64,000 nt of DNA from Nannocystis sp. RBIL2 (GCF_026626745.1 NZ_JAPNJW010000001.1:2712001-2776000); one strand, 5' to 3'. Positions 53,763 through 62,542 are shown, counted from the stretch's first letter. Notes: generated from the sequence alone by a model not told the origin. Numbers and translations: made by a program.

Positions 53763-53777
53763 TCCTGATAAACAGGA
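53763..53777. promoter_or_regulatory. Inverted repeat TCCTGATAAACAGGA
   Basis: Five-base arms around ATAAA, the only AT-rich dyad in the P450 upstream region. A candidate regulator site for the P450 gene or the divergent exported-protein gene. Confidence 0.35.
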
Positions 53778-53923
53778 TTTACTCCGTTGCGACGGGGGCG
53801 ATTCGCCGCACCCGCAGGGCATCAGAGACCTGGGGCCGCTTCCGGACGCTCTGACGCCGCTGGCGCGATGATGGGTCGGCGGGGGCTGTAGCCCCGGCCA
53901 CGGGCCGGCGGGCGCGGCGGCGC

Positions 53924-53929
53924 TATGGT
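53924..53929 (+). promoter_or_regulatory. -10-like hexamer TATGGT, nine bases before ATG
   Basis: TATGGT, then ttcacgacg and the ATG at 53939; no Shine-Dalgarno sequence. Member of the proposed leaderless set. Confidence 0.4.
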
Positions 53930-53938
53930 TTCACGACG

Positions 53939-55303
53939 ATGAGCGCGGCGCGGCGGCTGTGGATGGCGATTCCGGTGACGGGTGCAGCGCTGATGCCCGT
54001 CGAGGCGGTCGCCAAGGACTGCTGGTACTCCTGTAGCTGGGACGCGTGGCTGTCGATGACGCCGCGCAACGCCGCGGCGATCCCGATCGACGGGGTGCTG
54101 GTGCTCCAGGGCGAGCTGCACGACGAATGGGTCGAGCCGCTGGGGTCCGTCGCGCTCGAGGTGACGAAGAACGGCGAGCCGGTCGCGGGCGCGCTCGAGT
54201 CGACGCCGATTCGTGGGGTGATGGTGTGGCGGCCGGCACAGTGGCTGGAGCCGGGCGCGACGTATCAGGTCCACGGGATGGTGCATAACCCGCCCCTCGA
54301 CGATTGCCCCGACATCCCTGATATCCCGCTCGATTTCGAATTCCACGCCGACCTCGGGCCCTCGGAGCCGCTGCCGGCCGTACTGCCGCCGCAGCAGGCG
54401 ACGGAGACGATCGAGGCCCGCGACTTTTACTACCTCGGGTCGATGGTCTGCTGCGACGGCGCGTACCCGCAAACTCAGTGGGGAGATTGTTTCGAGGAGC
54501 TGGGTCCCGGGTGGTCGGAGGGCTTCTGTACGCCGGCCAGCGGCACGAACCTGCTGAAAGTACAGGTGTCGCAGGAGGTGCCGGTCGGGCCGGCGACCGC
54601 GGGCTTGCTGGCGCGCCAGCTGCTCTGGGACGGCGGCCTGCTCGACGGCGGCCTCGACGGACCGCTCGAGCACTGGCACTCCGATCCGTTCTGCGCGGCG
54701 GTCAGGGTGCGCAACCTGGCGACCGGAGAGACGCGGTTCGGCGACGAGCGCTGCTACGGCGTCGATGCGCAGGTCGGCTGGTACTCGATCGACATCGCGA
54801 CGGCGACGGCTGCCGCGTGCGCCGAGGTGCCGTACACGTGCGAGCTCGGGGGCGAGGACGACATGTGGGACCCGGACGAGTGCTGGACCTGGCCGGATGG
54901 TGCGCCGATTCCGGCTGAGGACGAATCGACCACTGGCGAGATGACCACGGGCGCGCCGCCCGACAATGGCACCACCTCGGGCGACGGGCTGTCGACGGGC
55001 GCGTCCTGGGGACCGGCGGAGACGGGGACGGGCGGGCCGGCGCCGAAGCCCGAGCCTGAACCCCAGCCCGCGCCCGCGCCCGAGCCCGCGCCCGAAATGA
55101 CGACCGGCGCGAGCCCCATCCCGGACGGTGGCGGTGCGGATACCGCCAGCTCGAGCGCGGGACACGAATCGTCGGCGAGCGCCTCGCTCGACTCCGGCTG
55201 TGCGTGCAATGAACGCGGCGGCGGGCCCTGGCTCATGGCGTGGGCGTTGCCGCTATTGTTGCGACCGCGACAGCGCTCGCGTCCCGTGGATCGATCGCGG
55301 TAG
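53939..55303 (+). CDS. Exported protein with MYXO-CTERM-like sorting tail
   Basis: 454 residues. Sec signal MSAARRLWMAIPVTGAALMPVEAVAKDC, cleavage likely after AVA. The body is Cys-containing and beta-rich (CWYSCSWDAWLSMTP, VLVLQGELHDEWVEPLGSVALEVTKNGEPV, DFYYLGSMVCCDGAYPQ). Then a Thr/Gly and Pro/Glu linker (PKPEPEPQPAPAPEPAPEM) and the tail DSGCACNERGGGPWLMAWALPLLLRPRQRSR, whose GCAC, hydrophobic stretch and Arg cluster match the sorting signal at 36981-38234. A group II intron is inserted antisense exactly at the stop codon and supplies the last bases of the TAG. Domain function unknown; surface localisation inferred. Confidence 0.8.
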   Translation: MSAARRLWMAIPVTGAALMPVEAVAKDCWYSCSWDAWLSMTPRNAAAIPIDGVLVLQGELHDEWVEPLGSVALEVTKNGEPVAGALESTPIRGVMVWRPAQWLEPGATYQVHGMVHNPPLDDCPDIPDIPLDFEFHADLGPSEPLPAVLPPQQATETIEARDFYYLGSMVCCDGAYPQTQWGDCFEELGPGWSEGFCTPASGTNLLKVQVSQEVPVGPATAGLLARQLLWDGGLLDGGLDGPLEHWHSDPFCAAVRVRNLATGETRFGDERCYGVDAQVGWYSIDIATATAAACAEVPYTCELGGEDDMWDPDECWTWPDGAPIPAEDESTTGEMTTGAPPDNGTTSGDGLSTGASWGPAETGTGGPAPKPEPEPQPAPAPEPAPEMTTGASPIPDGGGADTASSSAGHESSASASLDSGCACNERGGGPWLMAWALPLLLRPRQRSRPVDRSR

Positions 55304-55344
55304 GGACGGCCCTTCGCCCTTCAGCTCGGGCCGCCCCCCGCACA

Positions 55345-55377
55345 GATCCGAGCGAGCGGAACTACCGCACTCGGCTC
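55345..55377 (-). ncRNA. Group II intron domain V
   Basis: On the minus strand GAGCCGAGTGCGGTAG, then TTCCGC and GCTCGGATC: a 33-base hairpin with the AGC-type triad near its base and a closing loop, as expected for the catalytic domain V. The stop codon of the RT remnant lies within it, as in intact relatives. Domain VI follows towards 55301. Confidence 0.85.
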
Positions 55378-56349
55378 CTGCCTCGGGTTCGATCGTCGAA
55401 GCGGTCCCAGGGATATGGGTGAAGGATTCGCGCTGGAGGGATCCATCGGTTCGCCAGCCGGTTCATGCGTTCCCAGGTCGTCCGGGTTCGTTGGCTCCGA
55501 CGCCGCAAGGCGAAGTGCCAGGAGCGGATTACCTGGGTGCGGAAGTCGCCGAGGCGTTTGATGTTCGAGGGCACGGCATGATACGCGAAATAACCACCGA
55601 CGACGCCCTTGAGCCATCGCCCCTGAACGGGCACGGGCACGTGACGCCGTTTGTGGAGGACTTCGCGTATCGATTTGAGCTTCGCTCGCATCCGCTTCTT
55701 CGAGGTGCGTCGGAGCAGCAGGAACTTCCCCGCCCTCGACTTCCCGCAAATGTGCGTGAAGCCGAGGAAGTCGAAGGTCTGCGGCTTCCCCTCCCCGCGT
55801 TCGCGGTGGTTCGCCGCGGCATGTCTACCGAAACGAAACAACCGGGTCTTCTCGGGGTGGACCTCGAGTCCGAAGCGACCGAGACGCTGCTCGAGGTCGG
55901 TCCGGAACCGGACCGCATCGGCCTCGTGCTGGAATCCCAGCACGAAGTCGTCGGCGTAGCGCACGACGATGACCTCGCCCCACGCCACGCGTCCTCGCCA
56001 TTGCTGTACCCACAGGTCGAGCCACGTAGTGCAGGTACACGTTCGCCAGGAGCGGCGAGATCGTCGCCCCTTGCGGCGTCCCACCTGACGTGGACGACCA
56101 CTTCCCTTCTTCGAGGACTCCCGCGGCCAACCATTTCTGGATGAGCCGCACGATCCTCTTGTCCGCGATACGGTGCTCGCTGGTCCGGCGCTGTGTCCGG
56201 GGCGCGTTTTGCCCTCCCGTGTTCCCCTTGGCCGGGCTCCTTCCCTCCATCGCCTCCTCCGCCGGCGGGCCGGCCTCGTTCAGCGACTTCGTCGGTACTA
56301 CGAGCCCGTCTGACTTCTCCGGGCCGTGCATTGTCGGCTTGCGGCTCAT
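55362..56349 (-). pseudogene. Group II intron reverse transcriptase / maturase remnant
   Basis: The N-terminus MSRKPTMHGPEKSDGLVVPT through GNTGGQNAPRTQRRTS is intact in style, then jumps directly to EHRIADKRIVRLIQKW. The segment carrying RT blocks 1-3, including the first catalytic Asp, is missing. RT4 (GGTPQGATISPLLANVYLHYV) is followed by a one-base insertion, near 56022-56024 (extra G after the Val codon). The frame then continues as LDLWVQQWRGRV, RT5 YADDFVLGF, FDFLGFTHICGK and the maturase/X-domain end KRMRAKLKSIREVL to RGRSRVR. The protein is non-functional. Confidence 0.88.
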
Positions 56350-56698
56350 GGCCTTCCCGACACGTCCCTTTGCGACGCCATCGCGGCGGGCGTCCCGGAG
56401 ATCTCCCGGTTCTCGCGCAGAGAGGTTCCGTGCGTGCACGGGGTCTTCGACCGCGCAGGGCCGCACCGAGCCTCGCGTTTACGGCTCGATACGTGTTGCC
56501 TTCCGCCTCGCTTAACGACGTCGGCGCCCTGGAGTACCTGATTTCGCGGCTCAATACCCGGCCCGCACGTGCCCCTGTCCCATGCTTTGCCTTCACCCTC
56601 GCGGATGCCGACGCAGGACTCGGGGTCGTCGTGGGTCGCTACTCCTTCGACGTGAAGCTCTCGCATCTTCTCCTCTCTGCCGGTTTATCCCGGCGCAC

Positions 56699-57127
56699 TA
56701 AGCGTGCGACGAACCGCGTCGTGACGAGTTCGGCCTTGGGCGCTATCAGGCATCTCGAAGGTTCGAGGATGGACGATGACGATGCCGAGGCGCGGTAGGT
56801 TCACGCTGCTGGTCTCGGATTCGTTCTGGTTGAGGTGACCGAGTCCGGCGAGACCGTACGGCTCGACTTCAGGCCGAGAGCTCGACTCCTCTGCGTCCTG
56901 CCATCCTCAAGAGCCACGTCCGCGAGCTCGCTCTCGCCTTCTGGAAGCAGACCCGCCAGCACGAGGACGCTCAGCAGCGTCTCGCCGCCACGTCTTCCAC
57001 GCCATCACGCTCGCCGACCATGCCGCGCATGTGTAGTCCGGGCCCGGCCGCGCCGTCACGATGTGGTTCGTCGCACACGACTCATGAACAAGTCATGGAG
57101 GGAGCACCGACGCGGGACTGGTGCCGG
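56699..57127. other. Non-coding stretch after the intron
   Basis: Lies between the group II intron and the PRTase-like gene. A plus-strand frame at about 56890-57020 includes SHVRELALAFWKQTRQHED, which looks protein-like and could be a gene remnant, but I recognise no family and it lacks a start. Otherwise nothing definite. Confidence 0.4.
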
Positions 57128-58051
57128 TCACTCGACGGGGTCGAACGCCTCGACCGCGCCGACCACGTCGCGGTCGAATCGCACCTTCTCGTCGAACCAT
57201 TCCAGCGTGTCCGTCAACACCGGCACGACGTGAGGGCCGAACTCGTGATCGACGTAGTGCGTCCCGAGCGTAAACTTCTGGTCCTCGGAGACCAGCGTAT
57301 GGCAGCCCTCCCAGACGAACGCGTGGATCGTGCGCTGGGCGGCGAGCCGGTTCAGATGACCGTTGGCCTTCGAGCGGGTGCCGAACGCGTCCGCGAGCGC
57401 CGCGACGGTGACCGGGAGCATCGCCGTCACGCCCAGCTCGATCATCTCGTTCACGTGTCCGCGCAGCATTCCGCCGGATACGATCTCGTCGACGTACAGG
57501 AGGTGGTCGAAGCCCATCGGGCCGATGCACCAGTCGCGCAGCCGGCGGAGCTCGAGGATGTTGGCGTAGCGACCGCTGGCCCGACCGCAGCCCTTTCCGC
57601 GGATCTCGAGCGCGTCCGGGTACATCACGAAGCTCGACGTCGCCGCGTGGTACTCGACCAGCCGCCCGGCGGGGATCTCGCGGAGGTACCGCTTCACCGC
57701 GCGCCAGATCGGCAGCGCCCCGCGGAGGGGCAGATAGACCAGACAGCGTCGGCTGCCCGCGATCGCGGTCTCGACTGCGCGCGCGAGCTTCTCGGCGGCG
57801 GCGCGGTAGCTCTCGTGGATGGCGAGATCGTAGGTGTAATGTCGCTCGTGCGGATGCGACCGCTTGTAGAGGTGGGGCCCCACGAGAGGGATCCGGAACC
57901 CGCTCGGTTTCAGCACCGATGTGATGATCTTGTCGCCGACGGCCTCGATCCTGGCCCTCCACTCGTCCTGGGAGTCGACCTCGAAGCAGTGGTCGAACTG
58001 GACGTGGTCGCGCCGGTCCCCCGGCTCCTGCGTGCGGATGTAGAGCTTCAT
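57128..58051 (-). CDS. Phosphoribosyltransferase-like fold protein
   Basis: 307 residues. Core strands and the PRPP-loop-like motif are visible: RCLVYLPLRGALPIWRAVKRYL, LVEYHAATSSFVMYP, and FDHLLYVDEIVSGGMLRGHVNEMIELGVTAMLPVTVAALADA, where VDEIVSGG stands for the usual acidic-acidic-x-x-S/TG turn. The N-terminal 90 residues (RTQEPGDRRDHVQFDHCFEVDSQDEW) and the C-terminal extension (FVWEGCHTLVSEDQKFTLGTHYVDHEFGPH) are unfamiliar. A role in nucleotide or tellurium-stress-type PRTase systems is possible but unproven. AGGTG precedes the start by a few bases. Confidence 0.65.
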   Translation of the reverse strand: MKLYIRTQEPGDRRDHVQFDHCFEVDSQDEWRARIEAVGDKIITSVLKPSGFRIPLVGPHLYKRSHPHERHYTYDLAIHESYRAAAEKLARAVETAIAGSRRCLVYLPLRGALPIWRAVKRYLREIPAGRLVEYHAATSSFVMYPDALEIRGKGCGRASGRYANILELRRLRDWCIGPMGFDHLLYVDEIVSGGMLRGHVNEMIELGVTAMLPVTVAALADAFGTRSKANGHLNRLAAQRTIHAFVWEGCHTLVSEDQKFTLGTHYVDHEFGPHVVPVLTDTLEWFDEKVRFDRDVVGAVEAFDPVE

Positions 58052-58232
58052 GTCGGCACCTGCGCGGGAGGGCCCTGGGTCCGTTCGGTCACCAGTTCGT
58101 GTGGATCGGCATGCCGACGACCATCCATATCACATTCACACGGGCACGGGACGCTGGTCGGCCTCGCGCGCCGCGACTGTCGATCTCGCCGGTCCCCTGC
58201 CCTCGCTGGCGCCGCCGCAGACGGCAGGCGAA

Positions 58233-59813
58233 TCACGCGAGCGTCGTGGCGACGTCGACCAGGACATCGCAGCCCTGGACCAGCGCCGACTCGCCGCCCA
58301 GCTCCACCAGCGTGGCCACGAACACGGCCCCGAGCGGGCTCGAGAGCGACGCCAGCACATCCTGGGACTCGTCGAGATGGCGGGTCAGCCAGCGCGCCCA
58401 GAGGGGCGCACGCTCGTCGGCCGGCAGGCAGCGCGAGGCCAGGCACGCCGCCGCGAGCTCCTCGGCCGCGAGCGACGAATCGACCAGGAGCTCCGCCACC
58501 ACCTCGCGCAGGCGCGTCGCGGCCTGCGGCCCGTCGAGGTTGGCGGACTCGAGCAGCACGAGCAGGCTGCGCCGCCGCGCCGCGCCCCGGGTGCTGGTGT
58601 CGATCGCCGCGAGCCACGGCATCAACGAGACACCGCGCGGCAGCGCCCCGATCACGGCCGCGACCGCCGCGGCGCGGCAGTCCTCGTCGCTGAGCGTGCC
58701 GATGCGTGCCAGCAATTCACCGGCGACGTCGGGCCGCACGATCACCTCGGAGCCGCCGAGCTCGCGCGCGAACGCCTGCACGTAGACGAGGCGCTTCGGG
58801 TCCGTCGTGAGCGCCGCGTCCACGGGACCTATCGCGCTCTCGCCCCGGGCCGCCGACAGGGCGAACATGCGGCCGAGCTCGCGGGCGCCGGCCGGGCCGT
58901 CGTCGATGCCATGAATCATGGCGACGGCCTCCCCACAATGGCCGAGCTCGAGCAGCCGTCCGGCGAGCTCGCCCACCAGCTCGAGCCGCTCCTCGCGCGG
59001 GTCGTCCTGCCGCAAGATCCACGCGACCGCTCTCCGGACCTGCCCCGGCTCGAGCACCGACGCGTGGCCGTAGAACGTCTCCAGCGGCAGGGGTGGGTGG
59101 GCCGCCTCGATCGCGTCCAGCCCGCGGTCGACCACCGCGCTGCGCTCGTGCTCGCCGAGCAGCTTCGCGTAGCGCAGCAACAATTCGCCGGGCAGATGCC
59201 CGCTGTGGACCTCCTCGGCCCGGATCCGCTCGCTCCACAATTCGCGGTCGAGGGCCGAGGCCGGGAAGCTGAGGATCTCGTTGGGCAGCTCGAACTCGGT
59301 CCCCTGCACGCGGCGGTAGAGATAGCGAAGCCTCTCGTCGTCGGGCCCGGCCAGCCGCTTGAGGGCCGTCCATCGCGCGTCGCGATCGCGCAGCTGGAAC
59401 GCCTCGTAGAGGCTGCGCTCGCCGTCCGCCGGCTCGTCCTTGCGAGGCTCCTGCTCGGACGTCCCGGACCTCGCGGCCTGCAGGTCGGCGAAGGACGGCG
59501 CTCGCTGGAGCAGGCCTTGTCGCTCCGACTCCGGCAGCCGCTCGGCCCATGCTCGCAACACGCCGGCGAACGCTCCCGCAGCGTCGCCGGGCCCGGCGTC
59601 GTGAGAGCCTCGCGGCTGCTCGCGCAGCGCACGACGCAGGTGGCCGAGCACCAACACCTCGCGCAGCCGTCGCAGCAGCTGCCCGACAGGCTCCTCGTCG
59701 CCGGCGGCCGCCATACCCGCCACGACTTCGGCCTCGGCTCGTCGCAGCAGGTCCAGGCGGAGCGGATCGCCACGGTATGCTCGCCAGAGCTCGCCGATGT
59801 CGGGCTGCATCAC
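58233..59813 (-). CDS. Helical-repeat (HEAT/TPR-like) hypothetical protein
   Basis: 526 residues from GTG 59813, or 525 from the adjacent ATG. All-helical, Ala/Leu/Arg/Glu-rich: LLRRAEAEVVAGMAAAGDEEPVGQLLRRLREVLV, then many about 35-residue helix pairs (YAKLLGEHERSAVVDRGLDAIEAAHPP, VRRAVAWILRQDDPREERLELVGELAGRLLELG). No signal, membrane segment or catalytic motif. A scaffold-like solenoid is likely. It is transcribed in the same direction as the PRTase-like gene 180 bases downstream; that gap makes an operon uncertain. Confidence 0.65.
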   Translation of the reverse strand: MMQPDIGELWRAYRGDPLRLDLLRRAEAEVVAGMAAAGDEEPVGQLLRRLREVLVLGHLRRALREQPRGSHDAGPGDAAGAFAGVLRAWAERLPESERQGLLQRAPSFADLQAARSGTSEQEPRKDEPADGERSLYEAFQLRDRDARWTALKRLAGPDDERLRYLYRRVQGTEFELPNEILSFPASALDRELWSERIRAEEVHSGHLPGELLLRYAKLLGEHERSAVVDRGLDAIEAAHPPLPLETFYGHASVLEPGQVRRAVAWILRQDDPREERLELVGELAGRLLELGHCGEAVAMIHGIDDGPAGARELGRMFALSAARGESAIGPVDAALTTDPKRLVYVQAFARELGGSEVIVRPDVAGELLARIGTLSDEDCRAAAVAAVIGALPRGVSLMPWLAAIDTSTRGAARRRSLLVLLESANLDGPQAATRLREVVAELLVDSSLAAEELAAACLASRCLPADERAPLWARWLTRHLDESQDVLASLSSPLGAVFVATLVELGGESALVQGCDVLVDVATTLA

Positions 59814-60084
59814 ACGATTTCAGCACCGGACGCCGACGAGATCAACCGGCGCCGCTGCGAGGCGTGCGCGACCGCATTGTCACCTGCGCACATCACGCAT
59901 CGCACGCCGCTCGTCGTGCTCGCGCCTCGGCCTGGCCACTGTGCGGTCCAGCAACCCCGCTGCCGCCGCCCCACCGCCCGACCCTCTTACCTCATTGCGC
60001 TTCCGACGTCTGCTTCCATGGCCTCATGTGCGCTCCTGATTCACCAGAGCCGCTGCGCGCACACGTGTGATCGACGAGGACCCC

Positions 60085-60579
60085 TCACGGACTCGAAGCG
60101 AGCCACGCGGGGATCACGGTGCGGAGCCTCTCCGCCTCGGCGAGATCGACTGGCATGCCACCTTCGTGGTCCGCGCAGAGCTCGACGAGGATGCCATTCG
60201 GATCGCGGAGGTACACGGAATGACACCAGCCGTGGTCATGCTCCAAGACGACGTCGAGCTGCGCGTCACGGACCTTCGCCACGAGTCGTTGCTGCGCCTC
60301 GCGGTCGACACGGACTGCGACGTGGTTTACCCAGATCGGGTACCCGAGGTCGGTGGAGATCGCGGTCTTGGGTGGCGTGGGTTCGCCGACGCCGTGAAGC
60401 TCGAAGAATGCGATCGAGGCGTCGTTGCCGAGATCGTAAAAGAAGTGGCGGAACCAACCCTGGCCGAATCGGCTGAGCTCGGTATGCACGAGGGGGAAGC
60501 CGAGCACTTGCGAGTAGAATCGATGCGTTGCCTCGGCATCGCGGCATGCAAACGCCACGTGATGGATTCCTGCGGTCAT
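60085..60579 (-). CDS. VOC-family (glyoxalase/dioxygenase-fold) protein
   Basis: 164 residues. Two paired beta-alpha-beta-beta-beta modules: IHHVAFACRDAEATHRFYSQVLGFPLV and WVNHVAVRVDREAQQRLVAKVRDAQLDVVLEHDHGWCHSVYLRDPNGILVELCAD. Candidate metal ligands are His in HHVAF, His in NHVAV and Glu in LVELC, the usual 2-His-1-Glu set. Could be a dioxygenase, epimerase or resistance protein; substrate unknown. The ATG at 60579 is preferred over an upstream in-frame start at 60627; GTGGAG lies upstream. Confidence 0.88.
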   Translation of the reverse strand: MTAGIHHVAFACRDAEATHRFYSQVLGFPLVHTELSRFGQGWFRHFFYDLGNDASIAFFELHGVGEPTPPKTAISTDLGYPIWVNHVAVRVDREAQQRLVAKVRDAQLDVVLEHDHGWCHSVYLRDPNGILVELCADHEGGMPVDLAEAERLRTVIPAWLASSP

Positions 60580-60884
60580 GGTCGGGTCACTCCACAAAAC
60601 AGTTCGCGAGGTCTCGAGCCGGAGCATCGCCTCGATCGGCTGGCGAGCGGTCCATGCTTGGGGCGATGAACCCAGCCTGGGGCGTGAGGATGATCATGGC
60701 CCATGCCGATGCATGTGCGAGCCCTGGCCCGATGGTCGTAGCGAGCACCATGAGCGCCATTGTAGGGCGCTTACGACGTTCGGCCGTCACGGTCGCAGCG
60801 GACGCGTATCGAGGGCTTTTTCGCGGGATCGTGGCGCGGTACCGCGTCCGCGAGAACCGGGGCCGCGTCTGTTAGGATGAGGCG
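60580..60884. promoter_or_regulatory. Divergent intergenic region, VOC / SMI1-like gene
   Basis: 305 bases with both promoters. TAGGAT at 60873-60878 lies six bases before the plus-strand ATG. No other site can be assigned. Confidence 0.4.
60873..60878 (+). promoter_or_regulatory. -10-like hexamer TAGGAT, six bases before ATG
   Basis: TAGGAT followed by gaggcg and ATG at 60885. GAGG in the spacer could act as a weak ribosome binding site, so the leaderless reading is less certain here. Confidence 0.35.
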
Positions 60885-61673
60885 ATGACGGACCTCTGGC
60901 CTTCGCTGGTCGCGCTCATCGGCGCTCGCCATCCCGGCTTCCTCGCGACGGCGGAGGGTGTCGAGAGAGCCGAGCTCGCGTGCTGGGAGGCGCGGTTCGG
61001 CCTCACGCTGCCTCGCATCTACGTCGACCTGATGCGGACGATGGGCCGCAGCAGCGGAGACTTCAACCCGCTCGGGCAGTACGAGCACAGGCTCGACCCT
61101 CTCGCAGAGCACTGGGCGTGGATGGCGGAGGAGGAACCCGCCCCCTATCCACGGGATCGGTTCTTCCTCGTCGGCTTCGAGCCCGACCCGAGCGCCATCT
61201 CGCCCTTCGAGCTCTTCCTCGACCTGAGCCGCGGCGACGGAGTGGATGCAGCCCTCGTCGAGATGGGAAGCAACGGCGTCTACGAGGCCGATGCCCGACA
61301 CGACCTCGGCCAGACGCTCGGCGAGCTGCTGGCCGAGCAGGTCTTGACGTCCTTCGAGTTGAGCGCCTGGCCGGAGCGCAGCGGCCTCTTGATCTTCGGA
61401 GACGAGCCGAGACTGCCGTCGATCAAGTCTGAAGTAGTCCAGCAGCTCCGTGACCTCGGCGGGAGCCTCCTCCCACCCGACCTCGCGGGCGTCACGTGCC
61501 TCCGGCTCGCGGGCACGAGTGTCCTGGTGAGCCTCGAGGCCAGGCTGGGCTGTGTGGCGGTCGCCATCGCAGGGAACGCCCGCGAGGACGTGGCCGCGCT
61601 GCTGAACCGGCTGCGCGCAAGTTGGCCACGATCGACGCCGAGGTCGATGTCAGGCGATCGAGCGCACCGGTGA
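60885..61673 (+). CDS. SMI1/KNR4 (SUKH) domain protein
   Basis: 262 residues. The N-terminal part fits the SUKH fold: RAELACWEARFGLTLPRIYVDLMRTMGRSSGDFNPL, then RFFLVGFEPDPSAISPFELFLDLS with the typical GFE-type motif. The remaining about 100 residues (LPSIKSEVVQQLRDLGGSLLPPDLAGVTCLRLAGTSVLVSLEARLGCVAVAIAG) form a second alpha/beta part. SUKH proteins are often immunity or signalling partners in bacteria; no toxin gene is adjacent, so that role is unsupported here. Confidence 0.75.
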   Translation: MTDLWPSLVALIGARHPGFLATAEGVERAELACWEARFGLTLPRIYVDLMRTMGRSSGDFNPLGQYEHRLDPLAEHWAWMAEEEPAPYPRDRFFLVGFEPDPSAISPFELFLDLSRGDGVDAALVEMGSNGVYEADARHDLGQTLGELLAEQVLTSFELSAWPERSGLLIFGDEPRLPSIKSEVVQQLRDLGGSLLPPDLAGVTCLRLAGTSVLVSLEARLGCVAVAIAGNAREDVAALLNRLRASWPRSTPRSMSGDRAHR

Positions 61674-61712
61674 ACTCGAGCGGGCCAACGACTTCACGCT
61701 CGCGACATACTC

Positions 61713-62471
61713 CTACGAGGCCGCGGACTGCGAGCCGGCGCCGCCCTCCGCCGGTGCATCACCGCGTTGCGGACCGTTCTCCGTGGCGAGCGCGCGCTCC
61801 AGCCCGTCGAGGATCAGCCCGAGCCCGAATTGGAACTCGTTCCCGTAGGCGTACCCCGGCTTCAAGATCAGCTCGGCCGCCATCGCCCCGAGATGCGGGA
61901 ATGCGTTCGACATCATGGGCTGCTGCTCCAGAATGCTCTCGGTCGCTGCCTGGATGCTGCCGGACGGGTCGAGCGGCAGGGAGGCCTCCTGCATCGCGAA
62001 GCCCCGCACGTAGCTGTCGAGGATCGACAGAGCGTGCGCCGCCATGGGGATCGAGAACCCGGCGGCCCGCAGGTACCCGATCACCGTGTCGGAGTACCGG
62101 AGCGTCGCGGGGCCAGGCGTGGTGCGCGAGTCCAGAATCGCTATCGCCCACGGGTGCCTGGCGAGGACGGCGCGCGTCGACTCCGCGCGCCTCCGCATCG
62201 CCGTCTTCCACGCCTCTCCCGGCGACGGGAGCTCCATCTCGCCGAAGACGATGTCGACCATCCCGTCGAGGATGTCCTCTTTGCTCTTCACGTGGTGATA
62301 GAGCGACATGGCCTCGATCCCGAGCTCGCCCGCGAGCTTGCGCATGCTGAGCGACTCGATTCCGCCGCTGTCCGCGAGCACCATCGCGGTCTGCAGCGCT
62401 CGCTCGCGAGTCACCGGCGTCCGCGAGGCGCCCTTCGCTCGACCGGCCCGCCCCGATCTCGTCCTCGTCAC
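61713..62471 (-). CDS. TetR-family repressor with TetR_C-type ligand domain
   Basis: 252 residues from the GTG at 62471, which has GGAG and GGGAAG upstream. N-terminal helix-turn-helix: TRERALQTAMVLADSGGIESLSMRKLAGELGIEAMSLYHHVKSKEDILDGM. The C-terminal helical domain (LARHPWAIAILDSRTTPGPATLRYSDTVIGYLRAAGF, ALSILDSYVRGFAMQEASL) matches the TetR_C group. It is divergent from the DUF4386 gene, and two copies of the element CTTACACCGTA lie in the intergenic region, the expected operators. It likely represses DUF4386 and itself; inducer unknown. Confidence 0.92.
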   Translation of the reverse strand: MTRTRSGRAGRAKGASRTPVTRERALQTAMVLADSGGIESLSMRKLAGELGIEAMSLYHHVKSKEDILDGMVDIVFGEMELPSPGEAWKTAMRRRAESTRAVLARHPWAIAILDSRTTPGPATLRYSDTVIGYLRAAGFSIPMAAHALSILDSYVRGFAMQEASLPLDPSGSIQAATESILEQQPMMSNAFPHLGAMAAELILKPGYAYGNEFQFGLGLILDGLERALATENGPQRGDAPAEGGAGSQSAAS

Positions 62472-62499
62472 TCTTCCCGGCTCCGGTCCCGTCGATCCA

Positions 62500-62528
62500 T
62501 TGACGGACCTTACACCGTATGGTAGACC
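62500..62528 (+). promoter_or_regulatory. Promoter of the DUF4386 gene
   Basis: TTGACG (62500-62505), 17 bases, TAGACC (62523-62528). The first operator copy lies inside the spacer, so repressor binding would block RNA polymerase. Confidence 0.55.
62509..62521. promoter_or_regulatory. TetR operator candidate, copy 1
   Basis: CTTACACCGTATG, matching copy 2 except at the last two bases. Part of a 14-base direct repeat GACCTTACACCGTA (62506-62519 and 62540-62553) with a 34-base period. Resembles the CTTAC/GTAAG dyads bound by TetR_C proteins. Confidence 0.65.
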
Positions 62529-62542
62529 AGCGCCACAGCGAC

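Larger units (their letters stand above)
53562..53938. promoter_or_regulatory. Divergent intergenic region, P450 / MYXO-CTERM-like gene
   Basis: 377 bases. The AT-rich dyad TCCTGATAAACAGGA (53763-53777, five-five-five) stands out about 200 bases upstream of the P450 gene. GGGGCTGTAGCCCC at 53882-53895 is a small inverted repeat. Nothing else definite. Confidence 0.4.
55301..56698 (-). mobile_element. Degenerate bacterial group II intron
   Basis: About 1.4 kb on the minus strand. The 5' end GTGCG (56698-56694) continues CCGGGATAAACCGG, as in many bacterial group II introns. The internal region holds a damaged reverse-transcriptase gene. Domain V is at 55345-55377 and the 3' end is near 55301 (GCCGTCCCTA). 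The element sits antisense at the stop codon of the upstream exported-protein gene. Joining the flanks restores TAA in place of the present TAG. The ORF is deleted and frameshifted, so it cannot mobilise itself. Exact ends are uncertain by a few bases. Confidence 0.85.

Noticed and set aside
56890..57020. Protein-like fragment SHVRELALAFWKQTRQHED in the plus strand
   Set aside because: No start codon or recognisable family; kept only as a possible remnant in the intergenic entry.
60885..61673. Polymorphic toxin immunity system from the SUKH protein
   Set aside because: No adjacent toxin or secretion-marker gene in the window.
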